From Eriocheir sinensis (Eukaryota; Arthropoda; Malacostraca; Decapoda; Varunidae), in NCBI RefSeq assembly GCF_024679095.1, contig NW_026112164.1, positions 1,565,939-1,629,938 of the forward strand: a stretch of DNA of 64,000 nucleotides. Reading direction: 5' to 3'. The stretch's first letter is position 1; each line of letters begins with the position of its first letter. Position numbers and translations under genes: made by a program. The notes under the pieces are model-generated. The model was given only the letters and a program-made list of their open reading frames with translations, had not been told where the DNA came from and searched no databases. Positions 8,957-22,640 of the stretch are shown here, one piece after another.

Positions 8957-11900
8957 ATGGAACAAGAGGTATTTCCTCTCCACAACTTAAATAACTTTGC
9001 TCTTGCTAGTCTCTTAAATGACAATGTCCTTCACAATTTCCCACTACATGTTTTAGATAAAATGACCTTCAAGCCTTTTTTATATCTTGATGGTGACCGT
9101 GCTTCAGATAATCTCTCCATTCAATATAATATTAGTGCACCTGCCAGCAATTACTTGTTCAGTGACAATATTATTAGTTCTCCTGACTCTCTTAATTTGT
9201 TTGCCCTCAACATCAGCAGCGTTCCTCTTCACCTGGAAAGTTGCTTGGATCAGTGTATCAACACTAGTAACTGTGTGTATGATGTGTTAGGCTTCTGCGA
9301 AACTCGCCTTAGTGATGCATTGTGTGAAATTTATTCCATTGATGGTTATAATAATTATTTTAATAATAAGAATACGCACGGTGGTGGTGTTGCCAGTTAT
9401 ATCAAGAAAACATTTCAAGTTCGCCAAATTTGTAATGTCTCTCTTCAACTCCAACATCTGGAATCATTATTTTTAGAAACTATACAACCTAACAAGTTTA
9501 TCGTTGGTATGATCTATAGACCACCGAATTCTAATACAGATGACTTTCTTGCATCTATGACTGATATTATTAGTATTGTATCCAGGTCTAAATTACCAGT
9601 TTACATCATGGGTGACTTCAACATTAATATTCTAAATCATGGTGAAAAAAGTTCTCAAAACTTGGTTAATTTATTTCACAGTTACTGCTATTTCTCCTCA
9701 ATAAATAAACCTACACGTGTAACTAGAAACTCGGCAACAATAATTGATCACATCTGGACCAACAATTTTGATTATTATTTAACAAGCGGTATTATGTATA
9801 ACTCAATTAGTGATCGTTTCCCTATTGTTAGTTCATTTTCATTAAACAACACTGTCTACTCACCTAGTACTGTTAATACTATAACCAGAAGAAATCTTTC
9901 CAATGAAAACATAAGTGCATCTAAAGCTGATTTAATTAACATTAACTGGAATTCAAATGCCTGTGATTATGGAGTAAATTATTTGTTTGACAGGTACATA
10001 ACGAAACTTACTGACCTGTATAATAAGCACTTCCCGTTGGAGACATTAACAATTAAAGAAAAGCATATAGGCAAACCTTATATCACTTCTGCCATTAAGA
10101 ATTCAATTAAACATCGTAACAAACTTCAAAAACTGTATGCCAAGTGGCCCCTTACTTATGAAAACGCCTTTAAATCCTATAGAAATAAATTAACAACGAC
10201 CATAAGAACTGCCAAAGCAAATTACTATAAAAACAAATTGTCAAGTGAAGCAGGGGACTCCAAAAAGACCTGGTCTACTATAAATAGTCTACTCGGTAGA
10301 AAACAAGTGAAACTTCCTTCATCTTTTTTATTCAATGGTGATACCGTAACAGATTCTTTTAATGTAGCGAACGCTTTCAATAACTATTTCAGTAATATTG
10401 GCAACACGTTAGCCACGAACATCCCAGAGACCCAAACACCTTTTACCACTTATCTCCCCGAATCGGTTCCATTTTCTTTCTACTTACGACCCACTACACT
10501 ACCAGAGGTTAAGTCTGTCATTCTTAATATAAAAGTCTCTTCCCCGGGACATGATGACATTAGTATTAAAATAATTAAGGAATGTTGTGACCTAATTTCT
10601 CCCTTTTTAGTTTATATAATTAATACATCTTTTAAAGAAGGCTCTTTTTCAAGTCGCCTGCAGATGGCACGTGTTGTTCCAATCTTTAAGAAGGGAGACT
10701 CTTCATTACCACTTAATTACAGACCTATTTCCATCTTACCCAGCTTTAGCAAAATTTTTAAAAAAATTATGTCAGTAAGACTAGGTAATGAATTACCTGT
10801 CCAAACACTCACTCCTCACCTCCGTTCAGTATGGCTTCCGTCCTAAGTATTCTACTGAATTAGCACTTCACCATCTATGTCAAAATATTTACAATGCTTT
10901 GGATGCAAAAATGTTCCAGATAACTGTGTTCTGTGATCTCACTAAAGCTTTTGACACCATTTCTCATAACATTCTACTAGATAAATTGTTTGTCTATGGA
11001 AATCGTGGCAATGCGCAATAATTGGTTCAAAAGTTACTTAGCACACAGGAAACAATGTACATCGTTTAACAATGTGTCATCGCCATATACAGATACTGCA
11101 TGTGGTGTGCCCCAGGGATCAATTCTTGGCCCGATTCTTTTCTTAATTTATATCAATGACATAATTCATAGCAGCAATAAACTAAAATTCCTTTTATTTG
11201 CCGACGATACCACAATTTTCATTCAAGGACATGATCTTGAAGATATAACAAACACTTTAAATACTGAGCTTATCAATGTATCAAATTGGATCATGAGTAA
11301 TAAATTAACATTAAATATTAACATAACTAAGTTCATGATTTCTAGTCCACTCACGACTCAGCCAGTTCATACATCAATAAAAATTAATAATTTTGCATTA
11401 AATGTAGTTACTGATTTTAAATTTTTAGGTATAACTATCGATAATAAATTAAAATGGAAACAACACATTGACATGGTAAAATCAAAGGTAGCCCTGCTAA
11501 CGGGCGTAATATACAGACTAAGAGATTGTTTGAACCAAAACTCTTTACGGCAAATTTATTTATCTCTAATATATCCGCACCTTCTATACTGTTGTGCCAT
11601 ATGGGGAGGCGCCTATAACACCTTCATCGACAGCCTGATTATTTCACAAAAAAAACTCTTACGTGTTATGTTCTTTAAAGATCGGTATGCTCATACAAAC
11701 TGTATTTTTAGAGATTTTAGGTTGTTAAAGCTTCCCGATATTACATACCTTCAAACTAACTTATTTGTACACAAAGCTCTTCACTCTTTCCCTGTATACC
11801 CTGGCTTTACTGTGATGCCCCGCTCTGTGACCCGTAGAACTCATCAATTGCGTCCACCGTTATGCAGGACACCGTTATGCAGGACACCGTTATGCAGGAG

Positions 11901-12036
11901 CACACACGCCCAGCAGAGTGTTCTGTCACGGGGATCAAAAAGCTGGAATAACTTGCCTCAGTCCCTTCTAAATAATGATAGTCTAGTCTCATTTAAAAGA
12001 AAGTTATTTTCATTGTTACATGGTAATTATACTTAA
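8957..12036 (+). pseudogene. LINE ORF2: APE endonuclease and reverse transcriptase, frameshifted
   Basis: Starts at ATG 8957, 65 bp after ORF1. The AP-type endonuclease is recognisable from FCETRLSD, GGGVASYIKK, VGMIYRPPN and MGDFNINI (GDFN at 9611-9622). The usual SDH near its end reads SDR: codon 9815-9817 is CGT where CAT/CAC is expected, changing a catalytic histidine. The reverse transcriptase has NYRPISILPSFSKIF, FCDLTKAFDTISHN, GVPQGSILGP and FADDTTIF (FADD codons 11197-11208). Frame breaks lie near 10780-10790 and at 11016, the latter apparently a one-base insertion within GCGCAAT. The C-terminal part ends at the TAA at 12034-12036. Encoded function: nicking of target DNA and target-primed reverse transcription. 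Confidence 0.85.
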
Positions 12037-12157
12037 TATTTTTCAGTGAAATATATACCTTAACTTGCTCACATTAAGGCATGTTAAAGAGTGCTTGCTA
12101 TGCTTTCCCCCTATCCTTCTCCTTCCCCCTTTCCCTCCCTTCTCTACTGCTGCTACC

Positions 12158-12161
12158 ACTG

Positions 12162-12206
<45 letters not shown>

Positions 12207-12261
12207 GAATATGTAATAGTAATGTTCAGGATCAGTATCACTATTATAATTTTATTATCAC

Positions 12262-12339
<78 letters not shown>

Positions 12340-12590
12340 GCGTTACTACTGTCACTATTATCATGTCTATCACTATTATCATGTCTATCATTATTATCAT
12401 GTCTATCATTATTATCATGTCTCATTATTATCATGTCTATCATTATTATCATGTCTGTCATTATTATTATTATTATTTTTATTGTCATTATCATTATTAG
12501 TAGTAATATTGTTATGAAACTATTATTACTGTTAGTAGTATTTTTGTTGCTATTGTTATTGTTATTATTAGTAGTAGTATTATCACTTTG
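12158..12590. repeat. (CTA)n, (ATT)n and ATCATGTCT repeats in the LINE 3' UTR
   Basis: CTA triplets at about 12158-12206, ATT triplets at about 12245-12340, then roughly 18-21-bp repeats of TATCATGTCTATCATTAT to about 12465, then ATT/AGT-rich sequence. Confidence 0.9.
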
Positions 12591-12879
12591 TTCTGTTAAT
12601 CAGGAACAAAAGCCTATTTTCATTAATTTTGTATTGGGGTGCACATGTATATAGTATGCATTCTGAGTTAGCCATACTTAATTTTTTTGCAATCTTTAAT
12701 ATATTTTTGAGAGACCTTGTCGCACCTGTTATGCTCACTTATATATAAATATATATAACATGTAGTCCATAAGAGAGCTACGGCTCAATGGACTAGTGGC
12801 TTTTAAAGACAATGTGTAAAATAATATATGTAACTACCTTGAGGCCAATAAATCAATCAATCAATCAATCAATCAATCT

Positions 12880-14120
<1,241 letters not shown>

Positions 14121-15495
14121 CACCCTTTCCCTATGAAGTCACCACCGAGAAAAAAAACAAAGAAGAAGAAAACAAGAAGAAATAAGGAAAAGGTTAAAAG
14201 GAAAAGACAAAATCAATGAGTTAAAAAAATAGAATAAGAAAAATCAATAGTGAAATAAAAGCCGGAAAACGAGTAAAATAATAAAGAAGAAGAAGAACAA
14301 CAACAAATACAAGAAAACAAGAACAAAAAAGAAAAACAAAGAAAAAAAACTCCATGCAGGAAAAAAGGAAAAAAGGTAAAAAAAAAAAATCGTGCTCCTA
14401 TATTGTGGGCTGACTCGGCTCCTTGAACGTAAATCAGGCGGCGTATTGTCAACAGGTGCGCGCGGACAGGTAAAGAGGAGGGGGTGAAAGGTGAGGTGAG
14501 GTTACAGCGTGAAGGAGGTGGTGATGACGAGGACTGGTGGTGGTGTTAGTGGTGGTGATGTTACGTAGCGGTGTTAGTGGTGATGGGTGATGACTGGAAT
14601 GGAGATGAGTGGAGTGGTGACTGACTACAAGGTGTGGCTATGTTATGAGGCTAATGAATGGTGAAGAGAGGGATGGGGAGAGTGAGTGTGAATGTGATTG
14701 TCGTGTGTGAGTGTGTGTGTGTGTACTACCCGTGAACATTTCGAATCACACACATACGCACACACACGCACAAAGTTATCTCGCTCCTAAACTAGTTCGG
14801 TACAATTCGGCACATCAATGGAAAAAAAAACTAATGCAAAACACAGTAGAAACAAAAACTCACCGGCGCTGGATGGATTTTTATGGCTCGTTCGGCGCGG
14901 CCAAACTCGGCGAGGCGGCCCCTGAAAAATACAGCAAGAAAACATTGGCGTAATTAATGACTTTTTCCGAGTTATTATTAGTATTAGAATTATTATTAGG
15001 AGTAGTAAAGTAGTAGTAGTAGTAGTAGTAGTAATAGTAGTAGTAATGGTTTTAGTAGTAATAGCAATATGATGTTGATAATGGTGATGGTGACCGTAGT
15101 GGTGATTAAGTTATGGTGATGGTAGTGAAGCTCGTGGTAGTGATATGTCGGCAGTGGTGGAGTCGGTAGTGGTGATTAATGGTACTGGTAGTGGTGGTGA
15201 TGGTTGAGGTAGTGTTGACGATAGAGATGGTGGTGGTGATGGTGGTGGTGATTATAGAGGCAGAACAAACACTACCACCACCACCTCCACCAGAACCAAT
15301 ATCGGAAAAAGTATTGGGCCAACATATTTTTTGAGAGATATTTATAGCCAGCCAGTAGCTGCCCTTTCTTTCCGCCCTTATGATTAGGTGTAGGTGCGCA
15401 CGTGGGTATGCTGGCCCGCTCCCAAAGATGGATTAGTTAGTAAGCTTTTTGTCCTATTCTTTTGTCCTTTTTTTCAATTAGTGAGTGTGAAATAC

Positions 15496-15527
<32 letters not shown>

Positions 15528-15589
15528 TTCATTTAATCCGTTCAAAGTGTGAAAAATTCCTTTGTACGAGAAAAATGAAAACTCTGATG
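14121..15589. other. Unassigned: A-rich, GGT-rich, CA/GT and AGT-rich stretches
   Basis: A-rich AAGAAG sequence to about 14395, GGTGG-rich sequence at 14463-14640, short GT and CA runs near 14710-14775, (TAG)n at about 15000-15065 and GGT-rich DNA to about 15260. The last ~330 bp is mostly unique with a short (GA)n at 15502-15526. No supported gene. Confidence 0.6.
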
Positions 15590-15671
<82 letters not shown>

Positions 15672-15704
15672 TAGTAGTAGTAATTGAAGTAGTAGTAGTA
15701 GTAG
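15590..15704 (+). repeat. (GTA)n microsatellite at the 5' junction of RLE copy A
   Basis: About 38 GTA triplets with one GTGGTA and one AATTGA interruption. RLE copy A begins directly at its right end. Confidence 0.95.
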
Positions 15705-17440
15705 TATATATTGAAAATACATACAAGGAACCTGCCAGACTGTTCATCAGCAGTCATAATGACCAACGACTTGGAGACCCGGTGGCCATACAATCCTCAG
15801 AGGGCACCACCCAGTGGCCATGGCAATGTTTGCCCTGGGAATGATGAAGCTGCAGGACATCATCCGCCATGAAAACACCAACGCCAAACAGGTGGCGTAT
15901 GCGGATGACCTCACAGGGGTAGGAAAGTCTGCAGACCTCAGGAAATGGTGGGACCTCGTCAATGAACATGGCCCTAAAATAGGGTACCGTCCCAACGCCA
16001 CGAAGTCTGTGGTGATTGTAAAACCAGAGGCATACGATCGGGCCAAAACAGCATTCCAGGGCAGTAACGTGAAACTGTCAGTGACTGGAGAAAGACACCT
16101 CGGGGCAGCCATTGGAACAGCTGAATACAGAACCGAATATGTGAAAACAGCTGTACAGCGCTGGGAGTCCGAACTGCAGAGGCTGAGCGAGATCGCCAAA
16201 ACAGAACCGCAGGCAGCCTACGCAGCATTTACGTACGGTGTCAAGCATAAATGGAACTACCTCATGAGGACAGTTCCTGATGTTGCTCCGTTACTAAAAC
16301 CTCTGGAAGATGCTATCAGAAACACCTTCATACCGGCGATAGCAAATGGGAGATGTCCCAGTGACCAGGAGAGAAGATTGCTGGAGTTGCCGCCAAGGGT
16401 GGGCTCGGCATCACCAACCCGCAAAATCTGGCTGAGTCTGAATTTGGGAACTCAATCCGAATCACAGCCTCCTTAACCGGATATATTACCAATCAAAATG
16501 AAAGGGGAGAAGACAACCCTCAAGATATTAGGTCACTAAGGAATGAAATCTCCAAAAACAGAGAAAGAAAACAGAGAGACACTCTGAGTGACCTAATGAG
16601 AGAACTCCCAGAAGACACAAGGAGGAGGACAGATATTGCACAGGAAGTGGGCGCTTCAAACTGGCTAACCACACTACCTATCACGGCAAAAGGCTTCAAC
16701 TTAAGCAAAAAAAGAATTTACTGATACCCTTGCCCTCAGGTATGGCTGGCCAGTGGATGGGCTCCCAAACATGTGTAACTGTGGCTCACCCTTCAACCAA
16801 AATCATGCCATGACATGCAAGAGAGGAGGTTTCGTCTGCATGAGACATGATGAAATAAGAGACGTAACAGCTCAGATGCTGAAAGAAGTCTGCCACGAAG
16901 TGACTGTGGAACCCATGCTGCCTCCTCTGCAAGGCGAACACCTCGCCAGACACACCGCTAATGTTTCGAACGAAGCACGAGTGGATGTTAGCGCCAGAGG
17001 GTTTTGGACTCGTGGACAAAGGGCATATTTTGACATAAGGATCTTTGATCCCATGGCCCATTGCCACAGAGACCTGACCCTTGATGCAGCCCACAGAAGA
17101 AACGAACAAGAGAAGAACAGAGCATATGAAGAAAGAATACAGAATGTGGACCAGGGCTCCTTCACCCCGGTAGTATTCACGACGGCAGGAGGGATGGGAC
17201 CAAGGGCGCAGAGCTTCTACGCAAAACTCGCCGAAACACTGGCGGATAAGAAACAACATCCAAGAAGCAGTGTGGTCGCCTGGATGAGATGCAGGCTGTC
17301 CTTCTCCCTCCTGAGGACAGCCTTGGTCTGCCTGAGAGGAACCAGGTCACCTGCACCCAAAACCACCCGCATTGCTGACCTGGACTTTGAGGCGACGGTG
17401 GTTGATAGTCGTATCAACCACAAGCTCTGTTAGCTTAAAA
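15705..17440 (+). mobile_element. RLE-type non-LTR retrotransposon copy A, 5'-truncated
   Basis: Begins inside the reverse transcriptase, directly after (GTA)n, at a sequence coding YIENTYKEPARLF. The RT active site YADD is at 15898-15909. The RT C-terminal part follows, then a Cys-Cys-His-Cys segment (CNCGSPFNQNHAMTC). An endonuclease-like segment comes next: ARVDVSARGFW, then AYFDIRIFDP. It ends at the TAG after NHKLC (17431-17433). Relative to copy F it has a 10-bp deletion near motif B (about 15813), a ~4-bp deletion near 16398 and an extra A near 16712, so it is dead. Sequence matches copies B, C and F closely, but the 3' UTR departs from theirs after AAAATGTT at about 17450. Confidence 0.85.
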
Positions 17441-17454
17441 ATAAAATGTTAATT

Positions 17455-17690
17455 ATATAGGCTTCTGAGCACACGAGTTTGTTTTTTTGTTTTTTGTTTT
17501 ACTTGTGGAGGATAAACTATATATGCTTCTGAACACACGAGTTTGTTTTTTTGTTTTTTGTTTTACTTGCGGAGGATGAACTATAAAGGCTTCTGAACAC
17601 ACGAGTTTTTTTTTTTGTTTTTTGTTTTACTTGCGGAGGATAAACTATATAGGCTTCTGAACACACGAGTTTTTTTTTCTGTTTGGTTTA
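17455..17690. repeat. Tandem repeat, about 63-bp unit, four copies
   Basis: Units contain GGCTTCTGAACACACGAG, then T runs (TTTTTTTG, TTTTTTG), TTTTACTTG and GGAGGAT. CACACGAG recurs near 17470, 17533, 17598 and 17661. Confidence 0.88.
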
Positions 17691-17972
17691 TAAAGAAAAG
17701 AAATACTAGCTTTTTTTTTTACTTATGAATGGGAAAGAATATTCATCCGGTGGTGAGTGTCGTTAGTTTTGTTATTGTTGTTGTTATTCATTTTCTTTAA
17801 ATATGCACGAGTTTGTATTGTTTTCTGTTTGCTTTATAGAGAGAAGAAATATTCACATTTTACTTACAAACAAGAAATTTTGCTCCTCTAGTGATGGATA
17901 TTGTTTGTTTATGTTGTTATTCGTTGTTACATATACAAGAGTTTGTTTAGTTTTTCTGTTTGGTTGATGGAA

Positions 17973-18074
17973 ACGTATTACAAGTCAAACCCGAGAAGTT
18001 TCGGGTCCCTGCAGAGTTCGGGATGAATAATTCTGTAGGGACCCAAAACTTCTCGGATTGGACTTGTAATACGT
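17973..18074. repeat. Long hairpin at the left edge of the 57-bp minisatellite
   Basis: The 38 nt at 17973-18010 are the reverse complement of 18037-18074 with three mismatches. The pairing continues inward (TGCAGAGTT against AATTCTGTA), leaving a loop of about 8 nt around 18020-18027. The left arm is an inverted partial copy of the minisatellite unit. Confidence 0.88.
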
Positions 18075-19556
18075 CCCCTAAACCGACCTTTGTAGTGACC
18101 CAAAACTTCTCGGATTGGACTTGTAATACGTCCCCTAAACCGACCTTTGTAGTGACCCAAAACTTCTCGGATTGGACTTGTAATACGGCCCCTAAACCGA
18201 CCTTTGTAGTGACCCAAAACTTCTCGGATTGGACTTGTAATACGGCCCCTAAACCGACCTTTGTAGTGACCCAAAACTTCTCGGATTGGACTTGTAATAA
18301 GTCCCCTAAACCGACCTTTGTAGTGACCCTAAACTTCTCGGATTGGACTTGTAATGCGTCCCCTACACCGACCTTTGTAGTGACCCAAAACTTCTCGGAT
18401 TGGACTTGTAATACGTCCCCTAAACCGACCTTTGTAGTGACCCGAAACTTCTCGGATTGGACTTGTAATGCGGCCCCTAAACCGACCTTTGTAGTGACCC
18501 AAAACTTCTCGGATTGGACTTGTAATGCGTCCCCTAAACCGACCTTTGTAGTGACCCAAAACTTCTCGGATTGGACTTGTAATACGTCCCCTAAACCGAC
18601 CTTTGTAGTGACCCAAAACTTCTCGGATTGGACTTGTAATGCGGCCCCTAAACCGACCTTTGTAGTGACCCAAAACTTCTGGGATTGGACTTGTAATGCG
18701 GCCCCTAAACCGACCTTTGTAGTGACCCAAAACTTCTCGGATTGGACTTGTAATGCGGCCCCTAAACCGACCTTTGTAGTGACCCAAAACTTCGGATTGA
18801 CTTGTAATACGGCCCCTAAACCGACCTTTGTAGTGACCCGAAACTTCTCGAATTGGACTTGTAATACGGCCCCTAAACCGACCTTTGTAGTGACCCGAAA
18901 CTTCTCGGATTGGACTTGTAATACGGCCCTTAAACCGACCTTTGTAGTGACCCGAAACTTCTCGGATTGGACTTGTAATGCGGCCCCTAAACCGACCTTT
19001 GTAGTGACCCGAAACTTCTCGGATTGGACTTGTAATACGGCCCCTAAACCGACCTTTGTAGTGACCCAAAACTTCTCGGATTGGACTTGTAATACGGCCC
19101 CTAAACCGACCTTTGTAGTGACCCGAAACTTCTCGGATTGGACTTGTAATGCGGCCCCTACACCGACCTTTGTAGTGACTCGAAACTTCTCGGATTGGAC
19201 TTGTAATGCGGCCCCTAAGCCGACCTTTGTAGTGACTCGAAACTTCTCGGATTGGAATTGTAATGCGGCCCCTAAACCGACCTTTGTAGTGACCCAAAAC
19301 TTCTCGGATTGGACTTGTAATACGGCCCCTAAACCGACCTTTGTAGTGACCCGAAACTTCTCGGACTGGAGTTGTTATACGGCCCTTAAACCGACCTTTG
19401 TAGTGACCCGAAACTTCTCGGATTGGACTTGTAATGCGGCCCCTAAACCGACCTTTGTAGTGACCCAAAACTTCTCGGACTGGAGTTGTTATACGGCCCC
19501 TAAACCGACCTTTGTAGTGACCCGAAACTTCTCGGATTGGACTTGTAATGCGGCCC
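18037..19556. repeat. 57-bp minisatellite, about 26.7 units
   Basis: The unit starts AGTGACCCAAAACTTCTCGG and ends with CCGACCTTTGT. Because 57 is divisible by three, frames stay open on both strands: 19 residues including NFSDWTCN on plus, and HYKGRFRGRITSPIREV on minus. Unit 14 (near 18791) has two separate deletions (TC and G) that sum to three bases, so the frame recovers. Coding is possible but unsupported: there is no flanking unique coding sequence and the block sits inside a non-coding tandem repeat. Confidence 0.93.
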
Positions 19557-20560
19557 ATAGAGAGAAGAAAATTACCACCTGTTTGTTTTACTTATATACG
19601 AGAAATAATATTCGTCTGGTGGTGAATGTCGTTAGTTTGTGTTGTTTTTGTCATTCGTTTTTAGACATACACGAGTTTGTTTTGATTTGTTTGATTTATT
19701 AAGAGAATAAATACTATGGTTCGTTTTATTTTGTTTACTTATGAATGATAAATACTATTCGTCTAGTGGTGAGTGTCGGTAGTTTGTGCTGTCATTGTCA
19801 TTGTTATTCCTTGTTAGAAATGCGAGGTTTTTATTTTTTTGTTATGGTTTATATAGAGAAGAAATATTCGAGTGTTCTCTTTTTTCACTTTTAAAGGAGA
19901 AACTTGTCTGTCTGGTGGTGAATGTTATTACTCTGTGTTGTTATTGTTATTTAATTTTAGATATACACGAGGGTTTGATTTTTCTTTCTGCTTCATTTAT
20001 AAAGAGAAGAAAAATATTAGTTATGTTTCGTTAATTTTACTTATAAACGAGAAATTTTATTCGTCTCGTGGTGGATACTGATGGTGTGTGTTTTTATTGT
20101 TATTCCTTGTTAAATATACACGAGGTTTTGTTTTATTCTGTTTGGTTTATACAGAAAAGAAATTCGAGTGTTTTTTTTTTCACTTTTAAGGAGAAACTCG
20201 TCTGTCTGGCGGGTGAATGTTGTTACTCTGTGTTGCTATTGTTATTCCTTTTTAGAAACACACGAGTTTGTTTTTCGGTTTGATTTATAAAGAAAAGAAA
20301 TACTCGATTCTTTTTCTTTCCTTATAAGCGAGAAACGATCGTGTGCGGTGTATGTCGTTAGTCTGTATGATAGTTGTCCCTATTTAGATATACACGAGTC
20401 ATTAATTTTTGCCTGTTTGATGTATAACTTAGAGAAATATCCAAGTTTTTTTTTAACTTTTTGTAGTATTATCGACCCCTTACATAACTATACGAATTTC
20501 TTTAGATTTTCGATTTTTAAAGATGAGAAATACTGGAGTTTTTTTTTTTCTTCCGTTTGG

Positions 20561-20768
20561 CAGATCTTTTGACTAATGTTTCTCCGTTGGCTTGGTTCCT
20601 TTCATTCATTTTCCGTGCGGCCGAGACTCAGACGGAAGGTAAGATATTATTATACAGTTGAGGAGAGGAGTAGAAAGGCGCGTGCGTGCGTGTGTGTTTT
20701 CTTAAGCTCCGCCTCGGTGAACATATTAATAAAACGAATTTGGAAACGAACGAAAGACTAACTCGCTT
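20561..20768. other. Unassigned unique sequence
   Basis: About 200 bp of mixed composition with no open frame of note. Confidence 0.5.
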
Positions 20769-22015
20769 CTCTTTTCGTTTCGTTTCGTCTCGTCCAATCT
20801 TTAAAGAAACTGGGAAAAGAAGAAAACGGGGAAAAGAAAATTGAAAAAAAAACGTAAATAAAAAAAATGGAAAAGAAAAGAAAAAAACAGGGAAGTGAAA
20901 AAAACAGGGAAATAAAAAAAACACAGGAAAAAAAATGGGCAAGGGGATAAAAACAGGGAAATAAAAAAAAATAGGGAGAGGAGAAAAATCGGGGAAAAAA
21001 CACGGAGAAAGAAACAGGGAAAAGAAAAAGACAGGAAAAAAAAAATTGGATAACAAACGGAAAAGAAAAACATGAAAAAACAAGGAAAGGAGAAAAAAAC
21101 ATGGAAAAGACATACACAGGGAAAAAAACAGGGAAAAGAAAAAAAACACGGAAAAACAGGGAAAGGAGAAAAAAACAGGGAAAAGAAAAAAAACACGGAA
21201 AAACAAGGAAAGGAGAAAAAAACAGGGAAAAGAAAAAAACACGGAAAAACAGGGAAAGAAGAAAAAAAACAGGGAAAAAAACACAGGGAAAAACAGGGAA
21301 AGGAGAAAAAAACAGGGAAAAGAAAAAAACACGGAAAAACAGGGAAAGGAGAAAAAAACAGGGAAAAGAAAAAAACACGGAAAAAAACAGGGAAAAGAAA
21401 AACACACGGAAAAACAGGGAAAGGAGAAAAAAACAGAGAAAAGAAAAAAAACACGGAAAAACAGAGAAAGGAGAAAGAAACAGGGAAAAGAAAAAAACAC
21501 GGAAAAACAGAGCAAGGAGAAAAAAAACAGGGAAAAGAAAAAAACACGGAAAAAACAGGGAAAAGAAAAACACACTGAAAAACAAGGATAGGAGAAAAAA
21601 ACAGGAAAATAGAAACACAGGGAAAAACAGGGAAAGGAGAAAGAAATAGGGAAAATAAAAAAACACGGAAAAACAGGGAAAGAAGAAAAAACAAGGAAAA
21701 GAAAAACACAGGGAAAAACAGGGAAAGGAGAAAAAAAACAGGGAAAAGAAAAAAACACGGAAAAACAGGGAAAGGAGAAAAAAACAGGGAAAAGAAAAAA
21801 ACACGGAAAAAAAACAGGGAAAAGAAAAACACAGGGAAAAACAAGGATAGGAGAAAAAACAAGGAAAATAAAAACAAAAGAACAGGGAAAGGAAGGAGAA
21901 AAAAACAGGGAAAATATAAACACAAGGAAAAGAAAAAAAATCGGGGAAAATAAAACAAACAGGAAAAAGCAAAAAAAGGGAAAATAAAAAAAATGGAAAA
22001 AAAAAGGAAGAAAAC
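20769..22015. repeat. A/G-rich minisatellite, about 46-bp unit, 1.2 kb
   Basis: Repeats built from ACAGGGAAAAGAAAAAAACA and CGGAAAAACAGGGAAAGG words, the combined unit being about 46-47 bp. The plus strand is almost pure purine with regular single C. Long minus frames rich in Phe, Pro and Cys are by-products. Confidence 0.88.
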
Positions 22016-22640
22016 CCACATTCGATTCTGATGACTCAAGGAATTTATTTTTTCTTCTCAGTTTGAAAATTTCTTAGACACGTGAAGTATTTTTTTAAGG
22101 TCGATTTTTTGTGTTATTTTTTTGTTACTGAAAGCAAGTCCAATTTTTCTTTTGTTATTGTTAAGCTTGTTAGTCGTGAAAGGTAGGTAATTTTTTTATT
22201 CTAATTCATTTACTTCGTCTTACCTTGACTTTTTTATCCTTTATATCTCATTCCTTTCGTAACTTCTTTTATACTTTCTTTGCTTCTTATCTTTTTTCTT
22301 TACAAATGTTTACACCTTTCCGTAAGTTCATCTAAGTTCTGTGCATCTTACCTTTCATTTCCTCTATTTTTCCATCCTTTCGCAATTTTCTTTGATAATT
22401 TCTTCGATTTTTTCGTTTTCTTTCTTTTTTTCCCACTTTTCGTAACCTGATCTAGTTGACTTGCTCCATCTAATCATTCATTTCTTTATTATCTTTTGAC
22501 ACACCATTCGTACCTTTTTTTCTCCTAATTTCTTTCGACATTATTAGTTTTTTGGGTCCTTTTTGCTTTCCTTTCTTGGGGTCCTTTTTGGGTACCTTTC
22601 GGGTCCTGGCTTTGGCGGTAGTGGGTCTGTTATTAATTTG
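22016..22640. other. Unassigned T-rich sequence
   Basis: T-rich, mostly non-repetitive sequence between the two polypurine blocks. No gene seen. Confidence 0.5.

Larger units (their letters stand above)
7680..12878 (+). mobile_element. APE-type LINE with ORF1 and ORF2, near full length
   Basis: A non-LTR retrotransposon with ~160 bp of 5' leader, ORF1 (7839-8891), a 65-bp gap, a broken ORF2 (8957-12036) and a 3' UTR. The 3' end is an (AATC)n run at about 12848-12878, preceded by unique sequence at 12655-12847. The UTR carries (CTA)n, (ATT)n and ATCATGTCT-type repeats at 12158-12590, probably expanded in place. The element is inactive: ORF2 has two frameshifts and an altered endonuclease residue. 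ORF2 similarity points to the CR1/L2 group; I cannot fix the clade by eye. Confidence 0.85.
17691..20560. repeat. Degenerate tandem repeat, about 140-bp unit, interrupted
   Basis: A diverged unit recurs with words ACACGAGTTTGTTT, TGTTTGGTTTATA, GAGAAGAAATA, ATTCGTCTGGTGGTGAATG and GTTATTGTTATTC. CACGAG-like words occur near 17808, 17937, 19669, 19965, 20118, 20261 and 20391. The series is split between 17973 and 19556 by the 57-bp minisatellite, whose two edges fall inside one unit. No coding evidence. Confidence 0.78.

Noticed and set aside
20628..22039. Long minus-strand frames rich in Phe/Pro/Cys
   Set aside because: All three minus frames are open because the 46-bp A/G minisatellite lacks stops; not a protein signal.
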